DNA of 52,464 nt from Flavobacteriaceae bacterium (GTDB lineage Bacteria; Bacteroidota; Bacteroidia; Flavobacteriales; Flavobacteriaceae): the NCBI GenBank assembly GCA_002702745.1, contig PABM01000027.1, forward strand, positions 1 to 52,464, in the 5' to 3' direction. The position numbers and the translations under genes were made by a program. Position 1 is the stretch's first letter; each line of letters starts with the position of its first letter. Positions 17,619 through 25,724 of the stretch are shown here, one piece after another. Under the pieces are notes generated by a model. That model did no database searches and was not told the origin of the DNA. It saw nothing but the letters and a program-made list of their open reading frames with translations.

Positions 17619-20600
17619 AATTTTATTATTTTTTTCGTCTGATTAAAACCAGAAGCTGTACTTATTTTAAGAATATATAGACCTGTATTCAATTTCCCTA
17701 GATCTTTATTGATTTTTTGCATGCCGGGATTCAGTATCCCAGAGTGAATATTATTAACTAACATTCCTTGCAAATCAAAAATATCAATATTAACAAACTC
17801 ACCAATTTCCAATTCTAATAAAATGTTTAAAGTTTGAATAAATGGATTAGGATAAACTCTTGTGTAAAGTAAATCCTCATCATTAATTGAAGCTGTTACA
17901 GAATTAATTGCATTAGGGCTGCCATGATAATTTATGTTACTCCAGCTTGACGGCAATGAATTATCAAGTGAAGGGTCAATTAATTCTAATGTGTATCCAT
18001 CACCATCTGATAAAGGTGGCCAAGGAGATGATGACCCATAATAAACTTCATCGTGTAAAATTAAATCAGAATTAAATAATCTTACCGCATCACCTGAAGA
18101 AGATAATCCAAAGTTAAATTCACCAACATAGGGATTTATTTCAGGATGAAATTGGGTAAAATTTTCGATATTTCGTAAAATAACGAGATAATCATTTCCA
18201 GCAATAATAGTATTAGCAGGGAAAATAAATTCATTTGAATCATTATTATCTTTTAACACCCACCCAGAGATATCTATATCATCTTCATTTGGATTGTATA
18301 GCTCAACCCAATCACCTGTATCAAAATTATCAGATGATTTATAATTTATTTCATTAATAACTAAGTTTAATTCTGAACTATTTATAAAATGAGCTTCAAT
18401 TTCGAAATTCCCTGTAACATTTACCTCAATTTCAGATTCGGTTGAATTTATATCACCACTCCAATGAGAAAACTCACTTGCAGACTCAGCAATAGCTTTT
18501 AAAGTGATCGGAACATCTTCAAAATAATCTCCACTCCATTCATCATCTTGGATTGTTAAATTATTATTAAGAAATATATAGCCAAGCTGAGGAGTTTCGT
18601 TAAAAAGAACTAACTCGTGATATGAATCAAGATCAAATTGATTTAGGATATGAAACTTAGCCTCTGGCTGTCTATTAGTAGCAAAATTATTCATATTGTC
18701 AACAAACTGGTAAACTGATTCTTCTGAAACCCATGGCTCGCTTTCATTCCATCTTTGAATATGATTTGACATTTCATCGTACATATTTTCATAAATATCA
18801 ATAAAATGCGAAGTAACATTAGTTGGCAGGTATCGAGTGTTCATTTCGTCGGCATATCGATTTATAAACTTATTTCTAAAACCAGTATTTTCTATAAGTT
18901 TTCTTATAAAAAGAGTTGCCCATTGTGGATTTGCCCAGGTAGTTTGGTTTCCAGAAAGTACAAAGTCAAGGGTATCAAAAAAATGTGCATAGTTCTGATC
19001 CCATTCAGACCACCATTGGCCCGCAAAACCAAAATCGGTATCATATAAAACCCATCTCCATTTTCCGCCTGGAATCTTCCAATACTTTACATTATTCCCT
19101 GGATAATCTCTGTTATCCATATAAATTTGGGCGATATGGTATTCCATATAATTATCAATATCGATTTGATTAATTACATAGTTATAATTTTCATCTACAG
19201 ACAAATCGTTCTGTTGAATATAGGATCTTAGTTCTAGATATTCCGAATTATCGCCGTCTACGATCTCACCGTCAAATTCCAACATGGTTATATCATTTGG
19301 GTTAACATCATGCTTAGATGCAATCATATTTTCACTTACCTTTTCTCTTAGATTATATAGCCCCCAATATGTTTCATTAATATAAGAAGAAACTGTTTTA
19401 AAACTTTGAAAATCAATATGAGAACCTTCCATTAAACTAGTAATTGCAGCATCTCTCATATTAGTTCTCATCCAATCATTTCCTGAATTTCTCAGAACTA
19501 ATGATTCAAATGACTCATAATCTAGATTGTCAAAAAACGGATATTCAAATTTTCCAACTCCGTACTGACCTCTGGCAAAAAGCGCTAAAGATTTTTGATC
19601 CCACCCACGGCTATATGCGCCAGCTATTTTAATCCCAGCATTAGCGCTAAATTCAAGTGTGTTATCAATGTAATATGAAATATGTACTGGTCTTTCCCAG
19701 TCTTCCCAAAAGTTTGCTCCAAAAAACGGATATCCACCATAATCCTCTGGTCCATAAGAATAAATACCATAATTATAATCAAATAAATTATATTCGTCCG
19801 TGACTAGATGAATAATAGGATGGTTAGTATTTGTATAGGTGTTGAAAAAGTAATTTCTAGTGTTAGAATGCAATGAAATATAATTCTCTTTGAAAGCTTT
19901 TGCTCTGACCACAGTTGTTTCTTCAATCGATATTGGACCGTTATATAAGATTGAATTTTCATTGGGTTCAGTGAAATCAGTTGTATATGTAATGATATCC
20001 TCGGTTCCATCACCAAAAATTTCAAGATCTATCGAACCAGTAATATTCCCTCCATCATGTGAAAATGTTAGCGGTACGCCAAGAACCCCAGAGTATTCAT
20101 CAGAATTATTTTCATCACCAGGCGAAGGGTCTTGATAAGCTACATAAACTTCGTTTTCGAAGGAAACTCCGTATGAAATATTGGAAGGCAATGCTCCAAA
20201 AGTTATCGAGTCCACTAAATTTCCTAATGCATCATTTAAGAAAACCGTTTCTCCAGACGAAGACAACTTAAAATCTGTATGAAGAAATGATTCACTTTGT
20301 AGTCCCAAAATATCAGGCGGCGCTACTCCCTCATCTGTGTCAGTGTTATAAATTGCCGAAAGAAACGGGATTATAGTCATATCGGAAGAAGTATCAGAAA
20401 TATTATGAACCTGAATACTAAAAATATTTTCTCCATTGATTAAAATATCTTGGTGGTCATTTATCAAAAATCTATCTGGATTTCCACCACTGTACATTTG
20501 AGCCTCATGATCAATTTGGGTAGTTGTGTTATATAAGGGAGGGGTTCCATTTATATTGGCCCTAGCAACTTCGATACCATTAATATATGCTACAAATCCG

Positions 20601-21148
20601 TCATCATAATCAACATCTAAAATCAAAGAATTAATTTCATTAATATTCTGTATATTAAATGGTTTTCTTAAAAATACTGAAACTGTACCTGGTGTAACAA
20701 ATGTATTATCATCCCCATCTGCATAACCAAAACCAGAATTTCCTATACTCCATTCATTATCATCAAAATCTGGATAAATCCAACTCAAATCTGTATCTGC
20801 ATTTGGAATTTGATATCTATAAGCGTCACCTTCATTAACCAATGTTCTAGCATAAGTAATTCCAGATCTGTCTTTGTCTGATGCCCAAATAAGAAGATAT
20901 TCATCAGCATCAATTGTAATATTAGGAAATGTCCAAGGATTACTATCATCAAGAATATCAGTCAAGCTCCAATTATTAAGAGATATTTCACTTGCCCCAT
21001 AATTATATAATTCAATCCAGTCTGGGGTATCTCCATCCTCATCCAAAAATATTGAGTTTGAAGCTGAAACCTCGTTAATTCTTATTGATTGTGAAAAAAA
21101 TGAATTGAATACTAAGATGAAAATTAGTAAAAGCCTTATTTTAATCAT
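17615..21148 (-). CDS. Secreted CotH-kinase-like protein with lamin-tail domains and T9SS sorting domain
   Basis: 1177 residues. Signal peptide 1-19. Order of parts: lamin-tail-like domain (about 20-130, RINEVSASNSIFLDEDGDTP), a beta region with YDDGFVAYINGIEVA at 181-195, a chitobiase C-terminal-like domain (about 360-440), a CotH-like domain (about 440-830) including MDNRDYPGNNVKYWKIP and KWRWVLYDTDFGF with Asp703 and Asp705, a repeat-like sheet domain (about 850-940), a second lamin-tail domain (about 950-1070, INEINYKSSDNFDTGDWVELYNP), and a T9SS type A domain (about 1095-1177, VYPNPFIQTLNILLE). CotH of Bacillus is an atypical protein kinase; in secreted bacterial relatives the target is unknown. 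Here it may modify or bind surface proteins or glycans. Promoter box at 21168-21175. Confidence 0.88.
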   Translation of the reverse strand: MIKIRLLLIFILVFNSFFSQSIRINEVSASNSIFLDEDGDTPDWIELYNYGASEISLNNWSLTDILDDSNPWTFPNITIDADEYLLIWASDKDRSGITYARTLVNEGDAYRYQIPNADTDLSWIYPDFDDNEWSIGNSGFGYADGDDNTFVTPGTVSVFLRKPFNIQNINEINSLILDVDYDDGFVAYINGIEVARANINGTPPLYNTTTQIDHEAQMYSGGNPDRFLINDHQDILINGENIFSIQVHNISDTSSDMTIIPFLSAIYNTDTDEGVAPPDILGLQSESFLHTDFKLSSSGETVFLNDALGNLVDSITFGALPSNISYGVSFENEVYVAYQDPSPGDENNSDEYSGVLGVPLTFSHDGGNITGSIDLEIFGDGTEDIITYTTDFTEPNENSILYNGPISIEETTVVRAKAFKENYISLHSNTRNYFFNTYTNTNHPIIHLVTDEYNLFDYNYGIYSYGPEDYGGYPFFGANFWEDWERPVHISYYIDNTLEFSANAGIKIAGAYSRGWDQKSLALFARGQYGVGKFEYPFFDNLDYESFESLVLRNSGNDWMRTNMRDAAITSLMEGSHIDFQSFKTVSSYINETYWGLYNLREKVSENMIASKHDVNPNDITMLEFDGEIVDGDNSEYLELRSYIQQNDLSVDENYNYVINQIDIDNYMEYHIAQIYMDNRDYPGNNVKYWKIPGGKWRWVLYDTDFGFAGQWWSEWDQNYAHFFDTLDFVLSGNQTTWANPQWATLFIRKLIENTGFRNKFINRYADEMNTRYLPTNVTSHFIDIYENMYDEMSNHIQRWNESEPWVSEESVYQFVDNMNNFATNRQPEAKFHILNQFDLDSYHELVLFNETPQLGYIFLNNNLTIQDDEWSGDYFEDVPITLKAIAESASEFSHWSGDINSTESEIEVNVTGNFEIEAHFINSSELNLVINEINYKSSDNFDTGDWVELYNPNEDDIDISGWVLKDNNDSNEFIFPANTIIAGNDYLVILRNIENFTQFHPEINPYVGEFNFGLSSSGDAVRLFNSDLILHDEVYYGSSSPWPPLSDGDGYTLELIDPSLDNSLPSSWSNINYHGSPNAINSVTASINDEDLLYTRVYPNPFIQTLNILLELEIGEFVNIDIFDLQGMLVNNIHSGILNPGMQKINKDLGKLNTGLYILKISTASGFNQTKKIIKF

Positions 21149-21167
21149 GGTATAATAATTGTCAAAA

Positions 21168-21175
21168 CAAATATA
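21168..21175 (-). promoter_or_regulatory. -7 box for the CotH-like gene
   Basis: Minus-strand TATATTTG matches TAnnTTTG exactly and ends 19 bases upstream of the ATG at 21148. No -33 TTG at the expected distance. Confidence 0.45.
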
Positions 21176-21230
21176 ATTATATATAAATTATTGATAGAGT
21201 ATACTAATTATTATTTTTAGCAAATCAGAT

Positions 21231-22268
21231 ATGATTAGATTTAGGTTAATTTTATTTTTATTTTTCACAATATTTACAGCTTGTAAAACAAAATACGCTA
21301 CTAAGGAATTTAAAAATTCTCAAATTCCTGCAAGCCCCAATTACGATAATTTAGATAGCTGGGCTGCTCACCCAGATAAAAATGATTCGATAATAGATAT
21401 TTTTTATAATACTGATAAGGAAAATTTAAAGGCAGATATTTTTTATATATATCCAACTCTTCTTACCAACAAAAAAAATGATGCATGGAACTCTGACGTT
21501 TATGATTTCAAACAAAATAATAAAGTAAAAAATATAGCCATTAAATTTCAGGCATCTGCGTGGGCCAATGCTGGCAGAATATATAGTCCATTATATAGAC
21601 AAGTTCACTACAGATCATTTTATGAACCATATACCTCAAACGGAGGTAGAAAAGCTGGAGAAATTGCATACAATGATATTAGAAGAGCTTTTATATATTA
21701 TTTAAAGAATTTTAATAACGGCAAACCAATAATTATTGCTGGACATAGTCAAGGTGCATATCATTGTAAAACTCTTTTAAAAGAATTTTTTGACGGGAAG
21801 GAGCTTCAGAATCAATTAGTCGCCGCATATATACCTGGAACCAGGGTAGACATAAAAGAATTTAAAACAATTCATGCATTGAAAAGCCCACATGATATAA
21901 AAGGTTACTTATCTTGGAATACATTTCGATTGAACAAACAACCTAAAAAAGGAAAACACCCAGCACATTTTTCCTGGAAAAAGGGTCAGTATGTAACAAA
22001 TCCCATTAATTGGGATGAATCAAGAAGTGCAACTATTCAAGACCACAAAGGTTTATTGTTTTATGATGGAGAAATATACCCAAATTCAGTATTTATAGAG
22101 ATTTATGATGGACTTCTTTGGTCATCTGTTCCAAAAGGTATAAAAGGAAATTATCTGCTTAAATTAATAAGAAATTATCATTTTGGGGATATAAACATAT
22201 TCTGGAAAGATATTTCAGAAAATGCTAAAATTCGAGTTGATAGTTTTTACAATTTATTAAAAAATTGA
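21231..22268 (+). CDS. DUF3089 lipoprotein, alpha/beta-hydrolase fold
   Basis: 345 residues with lipoprotein signal ending at Cys18 (FTIFTACKT). LDSWAAHPDKND, ADIFYIYPTLL and FQASAWANAGRIYSPLYRQVHYR are typical of DUF3089. GHSQG at 171-175 is the nucleophile elbow with Ser173, so hydrolase or esterase activity is likely, but the substrate is unknown. Divergent from the CotH-like gene, 82 bases apart, and followed by a good rho-independent terminator at 22342-22372, so it is a single-gene transcript. Confidence 0.88.
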   Translation: MIRFRLILFLFFTIFTACKTKYATKEFKNSQIPASPNYDNLDSWAAHPDKNDSIIDIFYNTDKENLKADIFYIYPTLLTNKKNDAWNSDVYDFKQNNKVKNIAIKFQASAWANAGRIYSPLYRQVHYRSFYEPYTSNGGRKAGEIAYNDIRRAFIYYLKNFNNGKPIIIAGHSQGAYHCKTLLKEFFDGKELQNQLVAAYIPGTRVDIKEFKTIHALKSPHDIKGYLSWNTFRLNKQPKKGKHPAHFSWKKGQYVTNPINWDESRSATIQDHKGLLFYDGEIYPNSVFIEIYDGLLWSSVPKGIKGNYLLKLIRNYHFGDINIFWKDISENAKIRVDSFYNLLKN

Positions 22269-22341
22269 ATTCATAAATTGTAATAAATCACTAACAGGGA
22301 AGAAAAATAGTGTAGCTTAATCCAAATTTTTTATTAAAATT

Positions 22342-22372
22342 GAGATTTATATGGTTAAAATCTCTTTTTTTT
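22342..22372 (+). terminator. Rho-independent terminator after the DUF3089 gene
   Basis: GAGATTT (22342-22348), 9-base loop, AAATCTC (22358-22364), then eight T (22365-22372). It lies 74 bases after the DUF3089 stop. The 22269-22424 gap otherwise shows only an AT-rich leader to the next gene, with a near-match -7 box TATATTTA at 22386-22393. Confidence 0.75.
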
Positions 22373-22424
22373 GAAAAAAAAATCCTATATTTAACTATTA
22401 TTAATAATTAAAAACTAAAAAGAT

Positions 22425-22619
22425 ATGGGTTATTCACACCAAAACAGTAAAGGAAAAACTTACTTCCTACACTCAAAAGATGTAGTATTAAAAGGAGGAA
22501 GAAATCAAACTATTTATTACTTTGCAAAAGAAGCTAAAGCTGGTGCTTGCGATCTTCCTGCTGGTAAGACTGTTGTAGAAAATACAAAAACTGGACTTCC
22601 ATTCCTTAAAGGGAAGTAA
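22425..22619 (+). CDS. Small conserved protein of unknown function
   Basis: 64 residues, no signal peptide or membrane segment, so cytoplasmic. The sequence SKGKTYFLHSKDVVLKGG followed by NQTIYYFAKE and ending KTGLPFLKGK resembles a short conserved protein found in many bacteria with no assigned function; I recognise the pattern but not a role. The start is set by a clean ATG after an A-rich leader (AAAAACTAAAAAG). It is flanked by terminators at 22342-22372 and 22646-22669, so it is an independent one-gene unit. Rich in Lys and Gly with a single Cys (in AGACDLP). Confidence 0.8.
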   Translation: MGYSHQNSKGKTYFLHSKDVVLKGGRNQTIYYFAKEAKAGACDLPAGKTVVENTKTGLPFLKGK

Positions 22620-22639
22620 TACATTTTTTAATTTTATTG

Positions 22640-22669
22640 AAAAAACCCTCCATGTGAGGGTTTTTTTTT
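22640..22669. terminator. Strong bidirectional-type terminator after the 64-residue gene
   Basis: CCCTC (22646-22650), 5-base loop CATGT, GAGGG (22656-22660), preceded by six A and followed by nine T. The A and T tracts extend the stem. It begins 20 bases after the stop codon and separates this gene from the nucleotidyltransferase, whose ATG is at 22682. Confidence 0.88.
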
Positions 22670-22681
22670 AAAATATAATTT

Positions 22682-23563
22682 ATGGTATTGTTAATAATGG
22701 CTGCAGGAAGTGGTAGCAGGTATGGAAGCTTAAAACAATTTGACGAGTTAGGGCCGAATGGTGAATTTTTAATGGAGTATAGTATATATGATGCTATAAG
22801 AAATGATTTTACCAAAATAGTGCTTGTAACTAAGAAAAAAAACCAGGAATTCTTATACAATTATCTGAGACATAGAATTCATAAATCTATTGATATTTGT
22901 GTCGTTTCGCAAGAAACAACAAATTTACCAAGTAGTAAACTTGCCGCTCTTTGCAGAGAGAAACCGTGGGGAACTGCTCATGCAGTTTGGTGTGCAAGAA
23001 AATATATTTCAGGGGATTTCGCTGTTATTAATGCAGACGATTATTATGGAAAAAAATCTTTTGAAAATGCTAGATTGTTTTTTCAAAATCAAAAAGATAT
23101 AAACAACTACGGATTAGTAGTGTATAAACTCAATGATACATTATCAGATCATGGATCAGTTTCAAGAGGAGTTTGTAAAGTTTATAATAAAAAACTTACC
23201 CAAATTAATGAATTTCTAAAAATTGAAAAGGTTAAAAATAAAGTTGTTGATCACGACAGCAATACAGAACTTAATAAAAATGAATTTGTATCAATGAATT
23301 TTTGGCTTTGTAGAGAAAATTTCTTTGAATATCTTGGACAATACATAGAGAAAAAGATTAATGAACTAACCGATATTAAAAAAGGGGAAATTTATTTACC
23401 CTTTGCCGCACAAGAATTACTTAGTCAAGATATCATTTCGATAAATGTAGTAGACTCAGAATCAGAATGGTTTGGAGTTACCTACAAGCAGGACAAGGAC
23501 AAAAGTATAGAAAAACTGAGAAATTATACGAAAAAATCTTTATACCCATCTCCATTATGGTAA
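22682..23563 (+). CDS. Sugar-nucleotidyltransferase-like protein (NTP transferase family)
   Basis: 293 residues. LIMAAGSGSRYGSLKQF at 4-20 is the nucleotide-binding signature of the GlmU/RmlA-type fold and INADDYYG at 116-123 holds the Asp pair expected to bind the metal and nucleotide. KPWGTAHAVW matches the substrate loop. In Bacteroidota this type is often linked to sugar-phosphate salvage kinases resembling the MurU/AmgK pair, but no kinase is adjacent here, so the sugar is unknown. Only 12 bases separate the preceding terminator T-tract from the ATG, so it may depend on readthrough or a promoter within that region. Confidence 0.82.
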   Translation: MVLLIMAAGSGSRYGSLKQFDELGPNGEFLMEYSIYDAIRNDFTKIVLVTKKKNQEFLYNYLRHRIHKSIDICVVSQETTNLPSSKLAALCREKPWGTAHAVWCARKYISGDFAVINADDYYGKKSFENARLFFQNQKDINNYGLVVYKLNDTLSDHGSVSRGVCKVYNKKLTQINEFLKIEKVKNKVVDHDSNTELNKNEFVSMNFWLCRENFFEYLGQYIEKKINELTDIKKGEIYLPFAAQELLSQDIISINVVDSESEWFGVTYKQDKDKSIEKLRNYTKKSLYPSPLW

Positions 23564-23573
23564 GATTTTAAAT

Positions 23574-23954
23574 TCAGTTATAATCAATTTCATTACCATT
23601 TTTTACCCAAGAATTAATTCCTCCAAGGATTATACTAATATCTTCGTAATTATTTTCTTTGAGAAAATTTGCAGCTTTGGCACTTCTGTTCTGAGTTCTA
23701 CAATAAAGTACAATTGAAGATCTTTTATCTAATTTAAGAATTTTATTCTCGAATGCTTTAGAATTAAAATCGATGCTTATTGCATTAGGTATATGACCTG
23801 ATTCATACTCCTTTGTAGTTCTAACATCAACAAGTGTATAATCATGGCCTTCAATATCAATAAATTGAGCATTAGAAATTAGTTTGATCTCATTAGGGTT
23901 GAAGAAATCACAAGAATTAAAAATTATTAAACAAAAAACAAATAGTCTATACAT
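23574..23954 (-). CDS. Rhodanese-domain lipoprotein
   Basis: 126 residues with a lipoprotein signal ending at Cys15 (IFNSC), so exported. A single rhodanese domain follows: TLVDVRTTKEYESGHIPNAISIDF and the active-site loop YCRTQNRSA with Cys85. Rhodaneses carry sulfane sulfur on this Cys. It lies 6 bases after a cytoplasmic rhodanese and downstream of a TlpA-type thioredoxin, hinting at a sulfur or disulfide relay across the envelope. Convergent with the nucleotidyltransferase, 10 bases apart. Confidence 0.9.
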   Translation of the reverse strand: MYRLFVFCLIIFNSCDFFNPNEIKLISNAQFIDIEGHDYTLVDVRTTKEYESGHIPNAISIDFNSKAFENKILKLDKRSSIVLYCRTQNRSAKAANFLKENNYEDISIILGGINSWVKNGNEIDYN

Positions 23955-23960
23955 AATAAA

Positions 23961-24269
23961 TTAATAATCAATTTCTCCCTTCCATTTTACAATACCACCG
24001 ATTAGGTTATATACTTTTTTAAAACCTAATTCATTCATTAATTGACAGGAATTAGCACTTCTAACTCCGGTTCTACAATAAACATAATATTGGATATCTC
24101 TATCAAGTTTTTCAATCTCTTGCATGAAATTTTGAGGGTTGTAGAAATCAATATTTATTGAATTTGGGATTTTTGAAGTTTGAAATTCTTCAGGGGTTCT
24201 TACATCAATAATTACAGCATTTTTTTCTGAAAACAATTGATTTTTCCATCGAGATTGATTTAAATCCAT
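23961..24269 (-). CDS. Cytoplasmic rhodanese-domain protein
   Basis: 102 residues from ATG 24269. A longer reading starts at TTG 24278, but that TTG is the end of a perfect -7 box (24276-24283), so ATG 24269 is the better start. No signal peptide. AVIIDVRTPEEFQTSKIPNSINIDFY and the loop YCRTGVRSA with Cys65 define a complete single-domain rhodanese. It precedes the lipoprotein rhodanese by 6 bases and follows tlpA by 24 bases. The short distance from box to ATG suggests a leaderless mRNA. Confidence 0.9.
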   Translation of the reverse strand: MDLNQSRWKNQLFSEKNAVIIDVRTPEEFQTSKIPNSINIDFYNPQNFMQEIEKLDRDIQYYVYCRTGVRSANSCQLMNELGFKKVYNLIGGIVKWKGEIDY

Positions 24270-24275
24270 ATACTG

Positions 24276-24283
24276 CAAATATA
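24276..24283 (-). promoter_or_regulatory. -7 box for the rhodanese pair
   Basis: Minus-strand TATATTTG matches TAnnTTTG exactly. Only 6 bases separate its last G from the ATG at 24269, so transcription should start at or within a base or two of the start codon. Confidence 0.5.
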
Positions 24284-24293
24284 TTAAATCTAA

Positions 24294-24782
24294 TTATTTT
24301 ATAATTTTATTTATCTCAGAAAATAGTTCTTCTTTTTCAAAGGCTTTTGCATAAAAATTATAGTTTTTTGGATTTACTATGAGTGTAGCGGGAATTCCGC
24401 CATCCCAAGTTTCTGAAAGTTTTGGAACCCATGTATTTATTTTAGAATCATTAAGCAGAATTACTCTAGACTTAATTTTATTTTTTTTTAAATACGGAAT
24501 TAATCTTGATTCAATCTGAGATGGAAAATCTAAACTCACAAGAATCACTTCTATATTTTTTTCTTTAAATTCATTATTAACGTCCTCAAAATAAGGCAGT
24601 TCTTTAATACAAGGCGAACACCATGTTGCCCAAAAGTTAACAACATATGTTTTTTCAGATGATAAATCTATTTTACTGAAAAAAGTTTCAAAATCGACTA
24701 CTTCTATGGAATTTTTTTTGGAACCCGTACAAGAAAGCGTTATTAATAATATTATTAGAAGTTTGCCATAAGTGGTTTTCAT
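24294..24782 (-). CDS. TlpA-type thioredoxin-like lipoprotein
   Basis: 162 residues, lipoprotein signal ending at Cys18 (LITLSC). YVVNFWATWCSPCIKELPYF at 46-65 contains the redox motif WCSPC with Cys55 and Cys58, and GGIPATLIV holds the cis-proline of the thioredoxin fold. Proteins of this type reduce disulfides in the periplasm, often for cytochrome maturation or stress repair; the partner here is unknown. Followed by two rhodaneses. A possible 30-residue membrane peptide lies 8 bases upstream (24791-24883). Confidence 0.9.
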   Translation of the reverse strand: MKTTYGKLLIILLITLSCTGSKKNSIEVVDFETFFSKIDLSSEKTYVVNFWATWCSPCIKELPYFEDVNNEFKEKNIEVILVSLDFPSQIESRLIPYLKKNKIKSRVILLNDSKINTWVPKLSETWDGGIPATLIVNPKNYNFYAKAFEKEELFSEINKIIK

Positions 24783-24790
24783 ACACCAAA

Positions 24791-24883
24791 TTAATCAAAT
24801 GATATGCCAGAAAACAAAAAACCCAAGGCAATTGATATAATAATTATTAATAAAAAATTTTGTGGAGATTTAATATTGAACAA
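24791..24883 (-). CDS. Possible 30-residue single-pass membrane peptide
   Basis: An unlisted short frame starting at TTG 24883 and ending 8 bases before tlpA encodes a polar N-terminus (FNIKSPQN), one hydrophobic segment (FLLIIIISIALGFLFSG) and a short tail. It fills the only sizeable gap here (112 bases). The hydrophobic run with Gly residues looks like a membrane helix, but TTG as start, the AT-rich sequence and the short length mean it may be chance. I do not recognise a family. Confidence 0.25.
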   Translation of the reverse strand: MFNIKSPQNFLLIIIISIALGFLFSGISFD

Positions 24884-24894
24884 ATAATTTTATA

Positions 24895-25653
24895 CTATCT
24901 GGTAAAAATTAGTTCTTTTTCTGATGATAAATCTTCATGATAAATATATCCATCATAATCAAATGATTTTAAGAAACTTATATCAGTAATATTATTTTCT
25001 ATTATATATCTTGTCATCATACCCCTAGCCTTTTTTGAAAAGATGGCTATAGTTTTGTAGGTTCCGTCCCTAAACTGTTTGAAATTAGCAGAATAAACAT
25101 CAGATTTGATCACTTTTGAATCTATTGCCTTGAAATATTCATTACTTGCAAGATTAAGAACAGGTTCATTTTCAGAAAGCTCGGAGTTAAGTTGATATGT
25201 AATCTTTTCTTTCCAGTAATCGTACAAATTTTTGTTATCATCAAAAGAAATTTTTGTACCCATTTCCAATCTGTAAGGCTGTATTAAATCTAATGGCTTG
25301 ATAAGGCCGTAGAGTCCAGAGATAATTCTAACAGTACTTTGCATAAAATCAATCTTAGTATCATCGATAGAATAGGCATCTAAACCTCTGTAAACATCTC
25401 CGCTAAATGCATATGCTGCTTGTCTTGCATTTTTTAGGGTAAATGGTAACGACCAATTATGATTTCTTTCATAATTTAAATCAGCAATATTACTAGAAAT
25501 ACCCATTAAATTAGAAAGGTCTTTTGGGCTTTTGCTCTTTAAAATAGAATTCAGATATTCTGACTCTTTTTCAAAACATATAGAAGAGTTTTTTTCAGTT
25601 GGAATCTGAGATCTAAAATCTAAAGACTTGGCTGGAGATAATAATACTTTCAT
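24895..25653 (-). CDS. yaaA: YaaA-family peroxide stress protein
   Basis: 252 residues starting MKVLLSPAKSLDF, the family signature. Further matches: FMQSTVRIISGLYGLIKPLDLIQPYRLEMG and NLASNEYFKAID. In E. coli YaaA limits free iron and oxidative DNA damage during peroxide stress and binds DNA. Cytoplasmic. It stands alone, 71 bases after rluD on the same strand. Confidence 0.94.
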   Translation of the reverse strand: MKVLLSPAKSLDFRSQIPTEKNSSICFEKESEYLNSILKSKSPKDLSNLMGISSNIADLNYERNHNWSLPFTLKNARQAAYAFSGDVYRGLDAYSIDDTKIDFMQSTVRIISGLYGLIKPLDLIQPYRLEMGTKISFDDNKNLYDYWKEKITYQLNSELSENEPVLNLASNEYFKAIDSKVIKSDVYSANFKQFRDGTYKTIAIFSKKARGMMTRYIIENNITDISFLKSFDYDGYIYHEDLSSEKELIFTR

Positions 25654-25724
25654 TTCAAAAATTATTTTTATTAAAAATAAATAACAAAATTTATTAAATC
25701 AAGAAAATCAAGGAATATACCAAT

